Source: Haliclystus octoradiatus
Taxonomy: Eukaryota > Cnidaria > Staurozoa > Stauromedusae > Haliclystidae
DNA: 64,000 nucleotides
NCBI GenBank assembly: GCA_916610825.1
Contig: OU744449.1
Coordinates: forward strand, 6,778,243-6,842,242
Reading direction: 5' to 3'
In this document: positions 21,101-34,400 of the stretch, piece after piece
How positions within the stretch are numbered: position 1 is the stretch's first letter
Layout: every line of letters starts with the position of its first letter
Translations under genes and position numbers: made by a program
Notes under the pieces: generated by a model
Database searches by the model: none
Told to the model about the DNA's origin: nothing
What the model saw: only the letters and a program-made list of their open reading frames with translations

Positions 21101-24100
21101 TGAAATGCCATACTTTCCATGAACGTCGTCATGAGCTAATCATAAAGTTTAAAGTTTCACAAGAGAAGGCCTGGAGATGCATAGCGTCTGGATTCTAAAT
21201 TAAATCAGGAACCATTCCAGTTCTTGTTCAGGTTGCACTACAATTACTACTATTTTACACTGCCCTGCGCTTGAATACTTGTTAACTGCTGATTGGCTGC
21301 CTTGTGGCAAAATTTGTGTATGGCAACGTGATAACGTCAGCAACAATAATACGTAATACTTAATAAGACGTACCAGATCAAAACCAGGAGAAAAGAAAAA
21401 CAAAGGCAGACAGAAATCCAGAAAAACTGTAACCAAGACAGGTGAACAGGAGTTGCAGTGTATATCAGCATTTTAATAATTGCCATGTTATATTTATTGA
21501 TATGGTCTATTTAACACGTATGTACGTGTTCGGAATTAGAGTATGACTGTAACATTTCATAGATGACATCGAAGTGGAGTTGATCCTTGACTTCTGCCTG
21601 GAAATCTCTACTTGCTTGTGGCAACGAACATATAACCTCACTCACGTCCTCCCACTCCCACATATTAATATAGGAATACGTACCTTAAGTTTATCTGCTT
21701 CAAATTGTCGAACATTTGTGTGATACGACAATACCTTCGGAATACAAATCGATTGAGCAATTGGTAACATTTGTAGAATCAAATACAAATACGACATAGA
21801 GGACGTACATTGGGTAGACGTATCTTACTTCTAAAGCTACTTGCTGTTGTGCTTTCGCTCTGGAAACTTTATCGTAAAGAATTGAATTATTGATGCCAAG
21901 GCCACAGAAGATTGTGAACGCCTATATATAATAGAGAATGCATTTGCATAAGACCTGAACCAGAACAAGAATTTAAAGACATATTAATAGCACTATGAAA
22001 TGTAATTGACCTGACAGACATATACGAACAACAGTAAACTCAATAAAAACTGAAAAGTCTTGGAGTTGTGTTAAAATGTGTACACCATGACGATGATACA
22101 AGTTGGATAAACATTATTGTGGGTGGGCCATGCATTCTTTTAATATCCCAGCTTCCACGTTTGCTTATTATGACTTGAAATGAAACTGCGATGTGATGAT
22201 GACAAACGCTTATTTGATCAAAATCAAAGATGTATTTATTTCAACTTGAAAGGCATAGTATTGACCAGCGGCCTTTGCATTCGGTCTTCAAATATGCACT
22301 AATTCATCACACTACTGTAGGTTGTAAAGTGGCATTCACTTTTCAACTTTCTGCCTGCAAGGCGCGATGGTTTTTGCCTTTAAGCTTGATTATATGTAAT
22401 ATTATCTATACATTCTTTTTCGTGTAAATACCTCTAGCACTTTTTCATCATTCACATCAAATTTATTGTCTTCGTTTGAACGCCCTTCTAATTTAACAAC
22501 ACCTACACAACAACAAAGAATTAGAAAAGCAACTGTTTTTCTGATGTGCAATCTCCATCAGACATGTAGCAGATCAAATGTAATCGTAAGAATGGAATGG
22601 AATTTGTTTAAGCTGTAAGTTATTCATCTTCAAATCATTGTAATCATGATAATTTGGGTTCCAAGCAAGGAAGACTAATAGTTGTGTCATTCAACTTACC
22701 ATAGTAATATTCTGAAATCTAATTTCTCCTTATTCTACCAATTCAATGTATTGATAATCTAGTCTGATTTAGAGTGAATAATTAGAAGAAGTCAGAAGAG
22801 ACAAGTTTTTACTAAAAGAGGAAAACAAACTGAACGAGCTCCTCTGAAACGCTGAAATCCTCGTTGTTTAATCATAAAAATAATCCCAACAAGTTTTGGT
22901 GGTTTTGCCGGTTTTTTTTTACCATTGTTCCTAGTTTAGGACTGAACTGGACGAGAACTAATGCATGGAAACAAACTAATTGTCTCATTGAAAGAAAAAC
23001 GATGTTTCATTTTATTTTCTCTACCTATGACGTCATGTTCATCATCTCTTATTGGCATGCATAAGACTGCCTGTGCGTGTTGATTCGTTAAACCGTCGTC
23101 AGATGAGCGATTATCATTTCTTAGGAAAGCCTATACAGAAAGATAAAATTAATGTTTTTATATGTAACAGAATTTGAATAATGTATTCTAATGTTGTTGT
23201 GATTACATGTTCTACATAATCACTTACTAATTCAGAAGCAATTTTCTTTGAAGAATTATACACCTATAGAATTATACAAACAGCATTGTAAAACTCGAAA
23301 GATTTTCGAATGCAGTTCTAGTAATTTGATTGGCTAACTCCCGTGTTTGGATCACGCAAGCGAAAACAACTTGGACATCATGATAGATAAAAACAAAATA
23401 CCCAAATTTCTAAATAATTGTAAATACAAATTTGAATAACTTTAGCATCGTCACTTGGGATGTCGGGAGATATCCCTACGGGCTCTTGCTTTTCTGATGC
23501 TTTCTCGTGTCTCCCAACATCCCGCGTGTTGGTATCAGAGAACCTAAACACGGCTGCCGTGCAGTAACCCTTTATTACATATACTTCAATAGGCAATATA
23601 TGCCTTGATTGGAGATCCATTCCTATATAAGTGTACGCTACTATTGCCGCATGCTTAATATTTTTAGAGGAGTGTTTCAATTGTGATTAATGCTCATTAG
23701 TTTCTGATATAAATCTCTACCAGCTGAACTGAACTAAACGAGAACATTACAGTACAATTGCCATACCTGCCCAGTTTCTGCTACGTAAGATGCAATATCA
23801 TCTGAGAAGATTTCTTCATCTTTACTATTTTCCATACTTTCGTCGAAATGCCTGCAGTTAAAAATCAAAACAAATTACTCTGTATTTCTTATCCATGGAT
23901 TTTCTTGTAACGACAATGTACATGTGGTTTAATCTCAGTGATTTATACCATTGTTTTCTTAAATATCCTTTTGACTTCAGTGTAGTGCCACGGGAAAATA
24001 CTCTCCTTGAATCAGTACCCTTTAAAAAGTTAAACGACATTAAAATGTTAAGTGATAGCATCTGGTAGGAAAAATTCAATTGCATTTGCGACGAAGTGTC

Positions 24101-27100
24101 ATCAAAATACTAAAGATACTAAATTCTACATTGAGCAGCAATGCCTATGTACATGTACACGTGCAAACAATTCACGGAGGTAACTGTTCATTAACTTCAC
24201 GAACTTAGATTTACGAACAGTGTGGACTAGTCACAACAAACATCCTATAGTCGTTATCTGGACAGTCTATAAGACTCTTTCATGAAATTGTTTTCACACG
24301 AGGAATAGATGCATCACCCCTCATGCTACTCTCAATAGATGACAATGAATAGTTGAACGAATGAACACCACACTAGCCAATTTTGTTGAAGGAAATCCCA
24401 TTTGCCCATATGATTAAAATAAGAAAAATAAGAAATAAGAAATTTTAGTGGTAGCATTTACCTTTCTCCTTCTGTCGTGCGAGTTGAACGTATTACTCCC
24501 TATAGATTGTTTCAAGAGTAGAATAGAGCATTGGTTCGCTTTCAATAATTCTAACGCCTTGATTGACATTTTGTGCATCATTTTTTCAAGTGATGTTTGA
24601 TGTTCGAAGATATCTCTTGCAAGCTCAAGAAGAGCCTAAAAATAAATAGATCAATAGTTCCTACAGATCTGTTTTGCTAAAGATCCTTGTTGTTATTTGA
24701 TACAAAGATGTAATGTAACAGAGTATTAGTGGGCTACTATAGGCGCAATATAACACATTTTGTTACAGTCAAACTTGCAACGGTCTATATACCTATATAC
24801 AGCAGTCCGTCAGTTACCTTTCTATAATGGTCACTCTAGCAAGGTCCAATAGGATTCTCCACTGAATCAACCCAATATATTAACGCCACCTGCGTATGAC
24901 GGTCAATTTGTCTACATCTCGTAGCGCTGCTATAGCATGGTAATATTATGCAGGTTCCACTCTATTTTGAAGGCTTTCCTAACAAACGTAATACAGCTAC
25001 AACCAAATATGATATGATTTCCACATAACTAACAACATAGGCAGATGTAAAAGTAGATCGAAAATCCAATGTAGGAGGGATGAGCCTCAACCGGTATTTC
25101 AATATTTCCTCTACTAACTGTTTAATAGTCAGACCTTATTTTGAGCATTTATTTATTTTGCATTATCAATTCCAAATAATTCCTAGGAGAATAATTCATA
25201 TTTTCGATTTTCGCGTCCACTGAAGGTGTGAAAGTCTCGAAAAATAATGTTAAAGTTTATTTGTATCTCCAATGCATGAAGGCAAGGCAAGGCAGAATAA
25301 GGCAAGAATAATACTACGTTGATAAATAATATTATTATCAAACTCGGAAAACAGTAACAGCTCACCAACTAAGAAAATGCTTAATTTTGTTTTTCGTTTC
25401 CTATGAGCATTTATATCTATGAGAGTTCTGCTGTGGAAGTTTGTTTTGTTGACGTTAAGACTTCTATTATTTTATTTAAAACATAATTTTATTTAATTCA
25501 TAATTTGAAACGAACTTTATGGATATTTAGCATATACTGTAGGTAGCATGCACCATAGATCTATGGTTGCACAAGTCCAGCAAATATAACGGAATGTTTC
25601 ATTTGTGGAACTTTGTTTGTTGACGTTCAGAATTCGAAACAAGTAAGCAAAATCAGCCTGATGGATTGATGCAAAATTTTGTATTGTCTTTGTTTTGGTG
25701 AACACTTCAAAATTAGTTTTGCCGTGCCAAACATCATGAGTCACTAGTAGAGGCTCAATAACTGTATGATTCGATTATGATCAGATTTCCATCTCAGAAG
25801 GAATACTAATTTGAATAATTCATACCTTGTTACGATTAAACTCTTTCGCTGACAATGCAAATAAACGTGCATTCGTTATGATGACGCCACAGAACAGAAG
25901 ATAAAGATCAAGAATCTGAAATGGTCATAGAAAATTCAAAAGACAGAATTATGTAAATGAAAGGAGAGTACAGAAGTCAGTGAAAGAATCAATAACAAGA
26001 TTTGTGTTGTTTCGTAAATTATTTCATCAGTTAATATACTTGGAGGAAGTGAAGCTAATCTCGTAAACTAGCCCTGCAATTTCCAAAACAAAATGTGTGC
26101 TCAGAAAAATTTTGTACCTAAAACAAGAAAATATTTTCTTCAAACTAACACATTTTTGCTTGAAACAAGAATATTATTACACTGTTGTCCACATTGGTTT
26201 TTATTTCCAGGCATAGGATAGTTTCTCGGTATTTTACCCGAAAATTCTCAAATGAAGTAACTATAACTACCCTATATATATCATGGAATTACTTGTGTAT
26301 TTGCAGTGAGATCTATCTCTCTACTTAGGCCTCATAATAGACAACAATTTAGCTTTGGAGCAACTATTAAAATCAGCAACATGTAAACTCGGGTACACGA
26401 TTAGTCATTCTTATCAAGTTCGGAAACTGTATACGGAATGCTTAAAAATTAACACATACTACATAAAGACATTTATTGCATTATGCCTTACACAGACATT
26501 CATTTCTAATTTGCTACAATATTATATATTAAACGTCAACATGGAGCCAGTTAATTCATCCAAGTACAATCCTGATCATCCGATGTTGACACTGACTTTT
26601 ACTGCCTGCATGCATCACACTTTTTGCCAGAATCATTATTAACATTTGCACGCATGATAAAAAGTACGGTTTCGAATTTTCGACTATTGACTTATTATCG
26701 AATGCACTCAAATGTTTACGTTTCAGAGAAAATGACTTATCAAGAACGTTGTTGCTCAAATTAATTTTAGAAATACTTTAAAACGTGTATTATTTATTTC
26801 GGATTCAAGAAAGTATTTGAAAAAAAAGTTTCTTAGAAAAACATTTGATAAAAACATCAGTGGTAACAATAATTAATTTCTAATAACGTTTCGGCACATT
26901 CGTTAGCCATATTCAGTTATGACTAAAAGTGGACGTGTAGTTTAAACTTGGTGACAACATAATAGTGCATTGGGATTTTAGGTTGTTATCCCATGTATCC
27001 AAACAAATCTGACCTTATTTTCATTGTCAAGATGTTCAGCAACTTCTTCTTCGTCGGCATAAGTTAAACAGACAACACTAATGACCTAGAAGATGAAGAT

Positions 27101-30100
27101 TTATATACTATTAATGGCAATTATGAAATCTAGACAATTCTCTCGCTGATAGCCATACAATCAGAATGTCAATAATCCGTTTGCGATTGTGCCCGAACGA
27201 CAGAAATTATTCATGTATCATCATGTCATCATGTATAAATCATGTTAAAATGGCCATCAATATTACGGTCATCAATATCATCTGCATCAAAGGATCAGGA
27301 ATTCATGAAGGATAGATTACATAGGGATTGGTTCCAAACGCCTCTTGAATGAAGCCATACGCGATCCGTGAATTCACATACCTAATGACGTTGTTCCGAA
27401 CGGGTTATGGAAGGCATTCGGAATAGCATGCTAGGCTATAGCATATATTTATTAATTGCCCGGGGGGGTAACTTCAAGTGCCGCATTGATGGGGGGTGCC
27501 ACTTTGGAAAAATGTGAAGTACCCGAGAAGTTCCAAAAATCCCCTTTGAAAGCTACTACCCAAATAATTTTAAAAACTTGAAAATGCTACCCAAAAAGTC
27601 CAGGATGCGTACTTTCATGTAGGCTCTATGCGGGAACGTTCCATTTTTATTGGTAAAAATTCAAATCCAGTTTTCACTTTTCAGCCTTCAAATTCAATTT
27701 TTTCCCAAATTCTCTAGAAAATCGAAATAGGACCCAAAACGTTTAATATTCTAAAATTTCCTACCCAAAAAGTAAATTTCTCAACTGGGATGTGGACCCA
27801 AAAAAGTGGCACTTCCCCGTGTAGCAGCAGTATGGGAGTTACCCCCTGGGATTAAAAGCATGCATTCTTATTCATTCCGTAACGCTGATCTTTGATTAGA
27901 GATTGCAGAGCATAATACAGTATATAGGATCGTTAATTCAGCACATGTACGGAACACAAAGCGGCGTATGAACAGGTGTTATGTCGGACTCAGAAAATTT
28001 AGTATTATTCACATACAGCATAAGGTCGATAGACTCGGTTTAATAGAACATAACCATAACAAGGGATAGAGGTATTTTGTTTATTCAATAGCTTGACATT
28101 CTCTATATGATTACGACGTGATCTCTGTCTTCCTCTACAGTCGCAATTAAAAAGATGCCTTAGCATATATACCTCATTTGTGAATGATTTTGGACGTTGA
28201 ATTAGATCTAAATAAATAATCAACAAGGAGTATATATCCAAACAGCTACTTACATCACCTGCAGGTGATAGAATGGGTGCATATATTGTAGCGCCAGTGG
28301 TTGGATTATCAGCGTTCGTTTCCTAAACCAGTAATAACAGTAAATAACAGTAGATAACAGTAATAATCGTGTTATGCAATTTATGTATATACTTGAAACT
28401 ATCTAACCACAACTATGGAATTATTTTATCTTTTTTAAGAATATCTTAGAAAGGGAATTTTTTCCCCGTTTTCTCAAGTAAGATTGACGCTACTATAGGA
28501 TATCTTTATTTGCTTGCATTATAACGTAAATGTTACGAGTTTTATTTCGGCGCAGTTTCTGACATTGCTGAGGATTTCCCCGCTGTCCTTCCAATCATTT
28601 TCTATAGTACTCTCTCGTTTTTGACCATGTCTTGACCAATCAAATTTCTACCTATAGATTTCGGTGTGTTACACCTTTGCATCGTATTGCGTTCTATCCC
28701 GGTCTGTTACGTTTTTGGATCACATCGGAAAACAATCCTTGGGTCTCTGAGCCAATGATAATCGAGTAAATTCATATGTATATTATTATTCATTGTAATA
28801 AAAAATAAAAATAAATGAATTGTACAGACACACATGTTTGTAAAAGTGTTCAAGCTCAACATTTGTCTAGAACAGCGTGTGATAAACTGGAAACAATGAG
28901 GTAAAATAAAACCACGATTCTCCGCAACTTTTGAGTTTCCGAGAGTTTTCAGCGTGTAAAATTCTGAGTTATGCGGTATATAGGTTTTGTATCATTATTG
29001 CTTCCAATGCTGTTCATAACATTTTTGACTCATGACAATGAAGCAATTGTTTTAAAGGTATTATTTATATATATATTGAATATAAGGAGCGAGCTTAAAT
29101 TATGTAGTAAAAATTGATTTTGTAAATTTGCAGATGTTCTCATCCCGACGATTTCACTTTGTGGGAAACACCCAGGGAAACAGAAGCGTATGAAAGTTCA
29201 ATATCATACATGACAGAGTTTTTAATTAAAATTATATTCCATTTTTAATTCTTTCGAGCTATGCATAAGCAAAATAAAGAAACAACACATTTCCAAATCC
29301 TTTGAAAGGCAGCTGCTTTTTGGAATTTCGACACAACAACAAAACTTTGAACACCGGATTGAACAAGCTGACTACTGCTAAAATAATTCCCATGTTTAAT
29401 ATCATAAAACTATCTCATGTGGCAAAAAATTGCACAACTGTGCCATTGAAATATAAGATGCGCAAACTGAACTACTATAAGTGTGCTAGTTAAAATTTTA
29501 TTTTAGAAATTTTAGAATTCAGTGGATAGAATGAAAGTCAAAGATGAAACACATACTAGATGACACTGTATATCGATCGTCAGGTGATTTATTTCGACTA
29601 AAAACTCTGTCTGATATTGACATGTCTCATCTTTAATTTTATTCAGAGATTAAAATTATGTACATCTGTACTCAATTTCTACTGTAATATGCAAAAGAGA
29701 AACCATCACAAGAAGTTTGACAATATCATATAGATTTTCATTGTGCTACAGTCAATTTTTATAGCACAAACCATCTTTTCGACAATGTTTTGACTATTGA
29801 GCACAAAACTCCAATCCAATTTTTCATAAGAACGAAAATTTTGGAAAACACAATCACTTGCACAACTCGATATTAGAGCTGCATATATAGCATGCCAGCT
29901 TTTTTTTTTAGAAAATTGGTGAATACAATATTAAAAAACATTTCATATCTTATCTCGGCGATCACTAAAGCAAAACGTTTTATCCATGCAACCTGTTTAA
30001 ACGGTCACGTGGCCAAAAGCAAAACAACTGACGAAGCATAACAAATTATTGACTTATCTGAGTAAGACTGTTTGGACAGCTATACACAATATCTCTTATA

Positions 30101-31472
30101 TATCAACCTTTAAGCCATGGTATTGATATTATTATAAGAATTCAAAACATTATTGAAAGCAAATAATAATTTTTGTACAAACTGTTTATCGCATTCGGGT
30201 TGCATAATCAATCAACGGTTAGAAAAATTCACGCATTTAAGTATGAATCAATATTATACAGATAAACGCAAATATCTTCCTAATTTAAATGCTTTGCCTT
30301 TAGACGTAAATGCCATGCAGAAGAAAATTAGCTGCAATTGGTTTCAATACATGGTATACTGTTTAGAAACCATATCTATATGTACGCTTGAATTCAGCTT
30401 TAGCAAATAATACTTATTTATCTTTTCCTGGGAATATTTAAACATGATTTATCTTTATATTGGATTACTGGTTTAAACAGAGTCTTACCGTATTACTCAG
30501 ACGATGGTATTTTAACTTCGTATCAATGACATGTTTAATAGCCAAATCATCAATATCCTCATCATTATCTTGGTGCAGGTGATGTTGACATTTGTCGTCC
30601 TGCTGAGTTAATAATTTTTTATCAACATGACGGTGGTTGTCATCATTAACGTTTACTTTTGTAATTTTACCATCTTTGATATAAACTAAACTAACATGTT
30701 GACATTCAGTCATTAGTGTAATATTTGAAATGACTTTTGTTAAAAGTGAATTCAATGATAATTCTTGAGCTATATCAATCATTAACTCGTGTAGAAAGAC
30801 AGTGTGATCTTTACTTTTCAGCTGTTTTACCTGTCCCCAATCAAGAGATACAGGCACAGGGGGTGAAACTGTTGAATTGATTAGCATACCTAATGAATTA
30901 CTTGAAATTGGAAAAGATTGAGATTTTTTTAAAGAAGTTTTTGAAACAGGATTATAACCATGCATTGTTAAATATAATGCACGCTTTGTATCAGCATCGT
31001 GTTGTACATTAGCTTCTAATGATAATGCTCTTTGTCGTGATTCTTGTAATAATGTACGTTTATAATCGGGATCACAATTGGAATATGCAACAATCGGTGA
31101 TGCATTTACCATATCTAAACTACGCCGATTTCTTGTATTATTATTACTATGACTATTTTCTGTTGATTTATGTGGTTCAGAATGTCTGCGATATGCATCC
31201 CAATATCGGCTATCTTCTGCATCGAATGACATTTCTTCATCTTCAGTAATACTTGCTTTCAGTTGTGAACGTCTTAATCGACCAATTAACGACGTATCTC
31301 TTTTATCAATGTGTTTGTCATCATATTCACATCTCATACGAAGACATCTTTTCTGTTTCCATTTGATTATTAATTCATTGCTTGCTTTTTGCGTAAAATA
31401 TGATTCAGTAAATTGTTGATTTTCATCTAAATACTTTTCGACATCGCCAGCATTTAAATTAGTAGCCATCAT
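15123..31472 (-). CDS. PDE11A-like: PDE11-like dual-GAF 3',5'-cyclic nucleotide phosphodiesterase
   Basis: Twenty-one exons, in transcript order: 30489-31472, 28254-28322, 27014-27085, 25826-25915, 24462-24635, 23976-24019, 23767-23851, 23025-23130, 22432-22502, about 21829-21921, 21684-21734, 20685-20831, 20354-20461, 18800-18909, 18187-18274, 17852-17952, 17223-17300, 16752-16815, 16233-16307, 15865-15948 and 15123-15287. All join in phase, giving about 952 residues; human PDE11A4 has 934. The start is the first ATG of the large exon. The order is an N-terminal region with [16 protein letters not shown], a divergent GAF-A (about 220-400), GAF-B (about 405-590), then the catalytic domain (about 610-930). 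The catalytic domain has [32 protein letters not shown], the TACDL metal/substrate region, and MQVEFF with the purine-binding Gln and clamp Phe. The family hydrolyses cAMP and cGMP in the cytosol. [14 protein letters not shown] and [11 protein letters not shown] favour PDE11 over PDE5/6. The 44-base exon at 23976 was needed to restore phase and is the least certain. Confidence 0.93.
17821..17847. repeat. (TA)n microsatellite
   Basis: About 12 TA units directly beside the donor of the PDE11-like exon 17852-17952. Confidence 0.9.
18935..19886 (+). mobile_element. 181-bp-family MITE split by a gag relic
   Basis: The left part (18935 to about 19030) begins TACAGTCAGACCTGTTATAA. The right part (about 19810-19886) reads AAAGGCCATCTGCATATGTG and ends GGTTTCACTGTA. 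The two parts together make one MITE copy. About 780 bp between them includes the Ty3/gypsy-like gag fragment. Confidence 0.7.
19330..19810 (+). pseudogene. Ty3/gypsy-like gag fragment
   Basis: The + strand reads a retrotransposon Gag-type segment: [13 protein letters not shown], then [28 protein letters not shown], and after a frameshift [12 protein letters not shown]. The spacing (F..R..LA..C.FG.L.DE...TRDKLL) is typical of LTR-retrotransposon capsid regions. An upstream stretch with [10 protein letters not shown] lies in another frame. Frameshifts and a stop near 19671 make it a relic; no protease, RT or LTR is seen. It lies antisense inside a PDE11-like intron and splits a MITE copy. Confidence 0.7.
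20045..20132. mobile_element. GTTCATGAAC-family MITE fragment
   Basis: ATGAACAGTTCATGAACCAG, with the family end TATTTTTGCAGGAG. It lies in a PDE11-like intron. Confidence 0.6.
24764..24963 (+). mobile_element. 181-bp-family MITE, diverged copy
   Basis: It begins TTACAGTCAAACTTGCAACGG, contains CTATAATGGTCACTCTAGCA and GTCAATTTGTCTACATCTCG, and ends near GCAGGTTCCACTCTA. It has small insertions relative to intact copies. It lies in a PDE11-like intron. Confidence 0.75.
27462..27852. mobile_element. GGGGTAAC-family foldback element
   Basis: Left end CCCGGGGGGGTAACTTCAAG and GGGTGCCACTTTGG; right end AAAAAGTGGCACTTCC and TATGGGAGTTACCCCCTGGG. The ends are inverted. It lies in a PDE11-like intron. 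Confidence 0.8.
30489..31472 (-). CDS. PDE11A-like: First coding exon of the PDE11-like gene
   Basis: This single exon carries the first 328 residues. After the family-typical [16 protein letters not shown] start, about 140 residues are polar and probably disordered, with basic-Ser sites such as [10 protein letters not shown] and [14 protein letters not shown] then begins at [16 protein letters not shown]. The frame stays open 21 bases past the donor at 30487-30488. I end the exon at the GTAAGA donor because the next exon ([16 protein letters not shown]) continues GAF-A. Confidence 0.9.
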
Positions 31473-34400
31473 TTATTCTCTATAATATTTGAATGAATAT
31501 TAATTGAAAATGCATGCAATTTGCAAATTGTTCATAACGTTGAGCTAATAATATATCCAGATCTATAACATTCGAGCGCATTAAACGCAAACATTTCTCA
31601 TAATTGTAGGTAATAATTCCACCAACCTGTTTACGACGTAACTTTTATTGAGTGATAAAAATTTCGATAACTTTATCTGTATCTGTTCTTCCTTCCCACA
31701 GTCGATATTTTACTTTGTTTGTTGCCAATAACTTGCTTTCTTTAAAGGCCTTTAAATGCTGACCTATATACTGCTTTTCATGTCTTCTAGCTAACGGCAG
31801 TAACTATAGCTTATATAATCCAATATCTGCGACATGAACTTCAAAGCGTAACAAATAACAATAATATATATACCAAAATAATTAAAAGAATAAAAATATG
31901 TAATTCATAAGTGCAAATTTAAAAAGTATGTATTGCAATATGTACGTAAATATTGCAAATATTAATTAATAATCAGTTTTTTCAAAGTACCAAAATTGCA
32001 AAATAATTCATTTTTCCAGCAATGCTCGTTACATCACGAATGAACATTAGTCCTTAATTTATTTCATGGTCCATGCCCAAAAAGACAGCTGCAAACTCTA
32101 TTGTCAAAGTTGGAACGCATATGAATTAATAGTTTGAAACGATATACACACCGGCTTGCATAAAATAAACAAAACTAAAAAAAAGTTTGTTCTAACAATG
32201 AAACGATGCACGATTTGTTACGGAAAAACATCATAATTTGTAGGACAAAGGAGATATGCTACTTGTTTTTTTAACAATTGTGAAATTTTTTTCAAAATAC
32301 ATGCATGCTTCTGCAACTTTGTATATAGTAAGCATTTATATTAAAAACAAAACTGATTAACATGACCGGCAACACAGATTTGCTATTGGTCTGAACATTT
32401 TGCATGCTGATAAAGTTGTTTATATTATGTCTTTATCATGTCTTTACTATAGTATCTTTAATAATTCTATTGGATACAAGATGGCTGTCGGCAGTAGACA
32501 ATGAATTCAATAATTTATCTTATCCGTTGTAAAAAAAGATGGCATTTCATGACTGATCAATCGTGTAATCATTCATGCATCTTATTTATCAGCTTGGATA
32601 CGATGAGCAAGAGACTATATACTACAAACCATTGACTGAGAACATTGTTAATAATTAATCAAGTTTAAACAAAAACGATCAGCCGGTTTCTATAATCTAT
32701 ATCTTATATTTTTCACGCTTTGAAACAACCTACAACCAGATGAAATATTATGACATGGTTGTTGTCTTCAAAGCAAATTGATCATGTTTATTGATTATGA
32801 ACAAATAAAACAACAACAATATCAATACTGATGATTGTTTGATATATTTGATAAAATGATATAGGCAAATACAGGATATATAAAGCTTACATATCACTTA
32901 TAATTACTCAAGTGGTATAGCCTATATATTTTGTTCATTTTACATTTTACAATAGTGTTTAAGACCCGGGGGGTAACACCAGCTCGATCTACATGGACGG
33001 GGTGTGTGCAAATGATGGAATGATTTGCCAGAAGACTTTGTTCGTTCACAAATATTGGATTTTTCAAAATCATTTTAAATAAAGTGGCAATCTTAAACCC
33101 CTGTGGGGTAACTCCCATATGGCGATTACGAGGAGACATACCACTTTGGAAAATAGTAAAGTACCAAAAAGTTTCAACAACCAATCGAATATGCTACCCA
33201 AAAAGTTTACAACAATCTCCATGCAAAAAAAAAACTTCAAAAAATTTCAAAGTTCTCAAGAAAATCATCAAAATAGAGACCTAAAAAGTTACATAATTTG
33301 AAATTTCCTACGTGAAATGTATTTTTTTTTCAGCTGGAATACGCCCCAAAAACTGGTACATCCCCTCATAATCGCCATATGGGAGTTACCCCACGGGGGT
33401 TTAAGATTGCCACTTTATTTAAACTGATTTTGAAAAATCCAATATTTTGTGAGCAAACAAGGTCTTCAGATAAATCATTCCTCCATTTGTCAAATTAAAT
33501 AATATCCTTTGTAGTATTTTTTTAAATTACAGATATCTTACTGAGTGCAAAAGTTGCTCTGTTTAACCAGCATCTGTTATAGATTGATTGTCAGTGACAT
33601 TGTATTACAGTGACTTGTCTAATTAATTACTAGACACTAATCATGAATAGACTCAGTCAAAAGAGAGATTATCCTCTTATGAGTAATGGATACTGACTTA
33701 TTTTCTGATTGTAATTGTATTATTTTATTATTTTTTAGTATTATATGACTGAATCAAGTAATTATTGTAATGTTCAATCGGATAAGCGTGTATTTATATT
33801 TACAACATAAAATAATGTTCAAACAGTCCAATCTATAAATGAATTGCATAGAATTATTGATGTCACTAAAATCAATAATCGATGAAGTAATTAATAGGTT
33901 AATAGGCCTGTATAGTCAATACTCAATAGGATGTCAATGGGAAAGTGACGTACCCAATCAGCATCAATCATATATTCTAAGTAAATGTTTCCTGTGATCT
34001 CATTGGTTGAAAGAGCATGTATGAAATCCTAGGGTAAAACATTGCTCCGAAAAAGTTTGATCTGTGATAACTTAACTACAGAAATTATAACTTTCCGATA
34101 AAATCCAATGCATATCTCATTTATCGCAACGATTTACAAAACGATATTTAGCCACCTAAAATTTATAATAACAAAACAAACAATACCTATATTGTTGTGG
34201 AATTCTCTTTGCTTGGAAATTGAATTTTAAATTGTGAATTCGTGAATTGAAAATTCGCTGTCGAATGAGTTCCGACGCTTGTTTTATTTTAGAAAAGGGT
34301 TACCACACGCTTGAAAATGTTTGTATTCAAATTTCCTAAGCTCAAATAAGTTCGTAGACACTCGGGAAGCTTAAAATCACTCACTCGGAGACCGGGATTT

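Noticed and set aside
31019-31249. 76-codon + strand frame
   Set aside because: It is the antisense shadow of the first PDE11-like coding exon.
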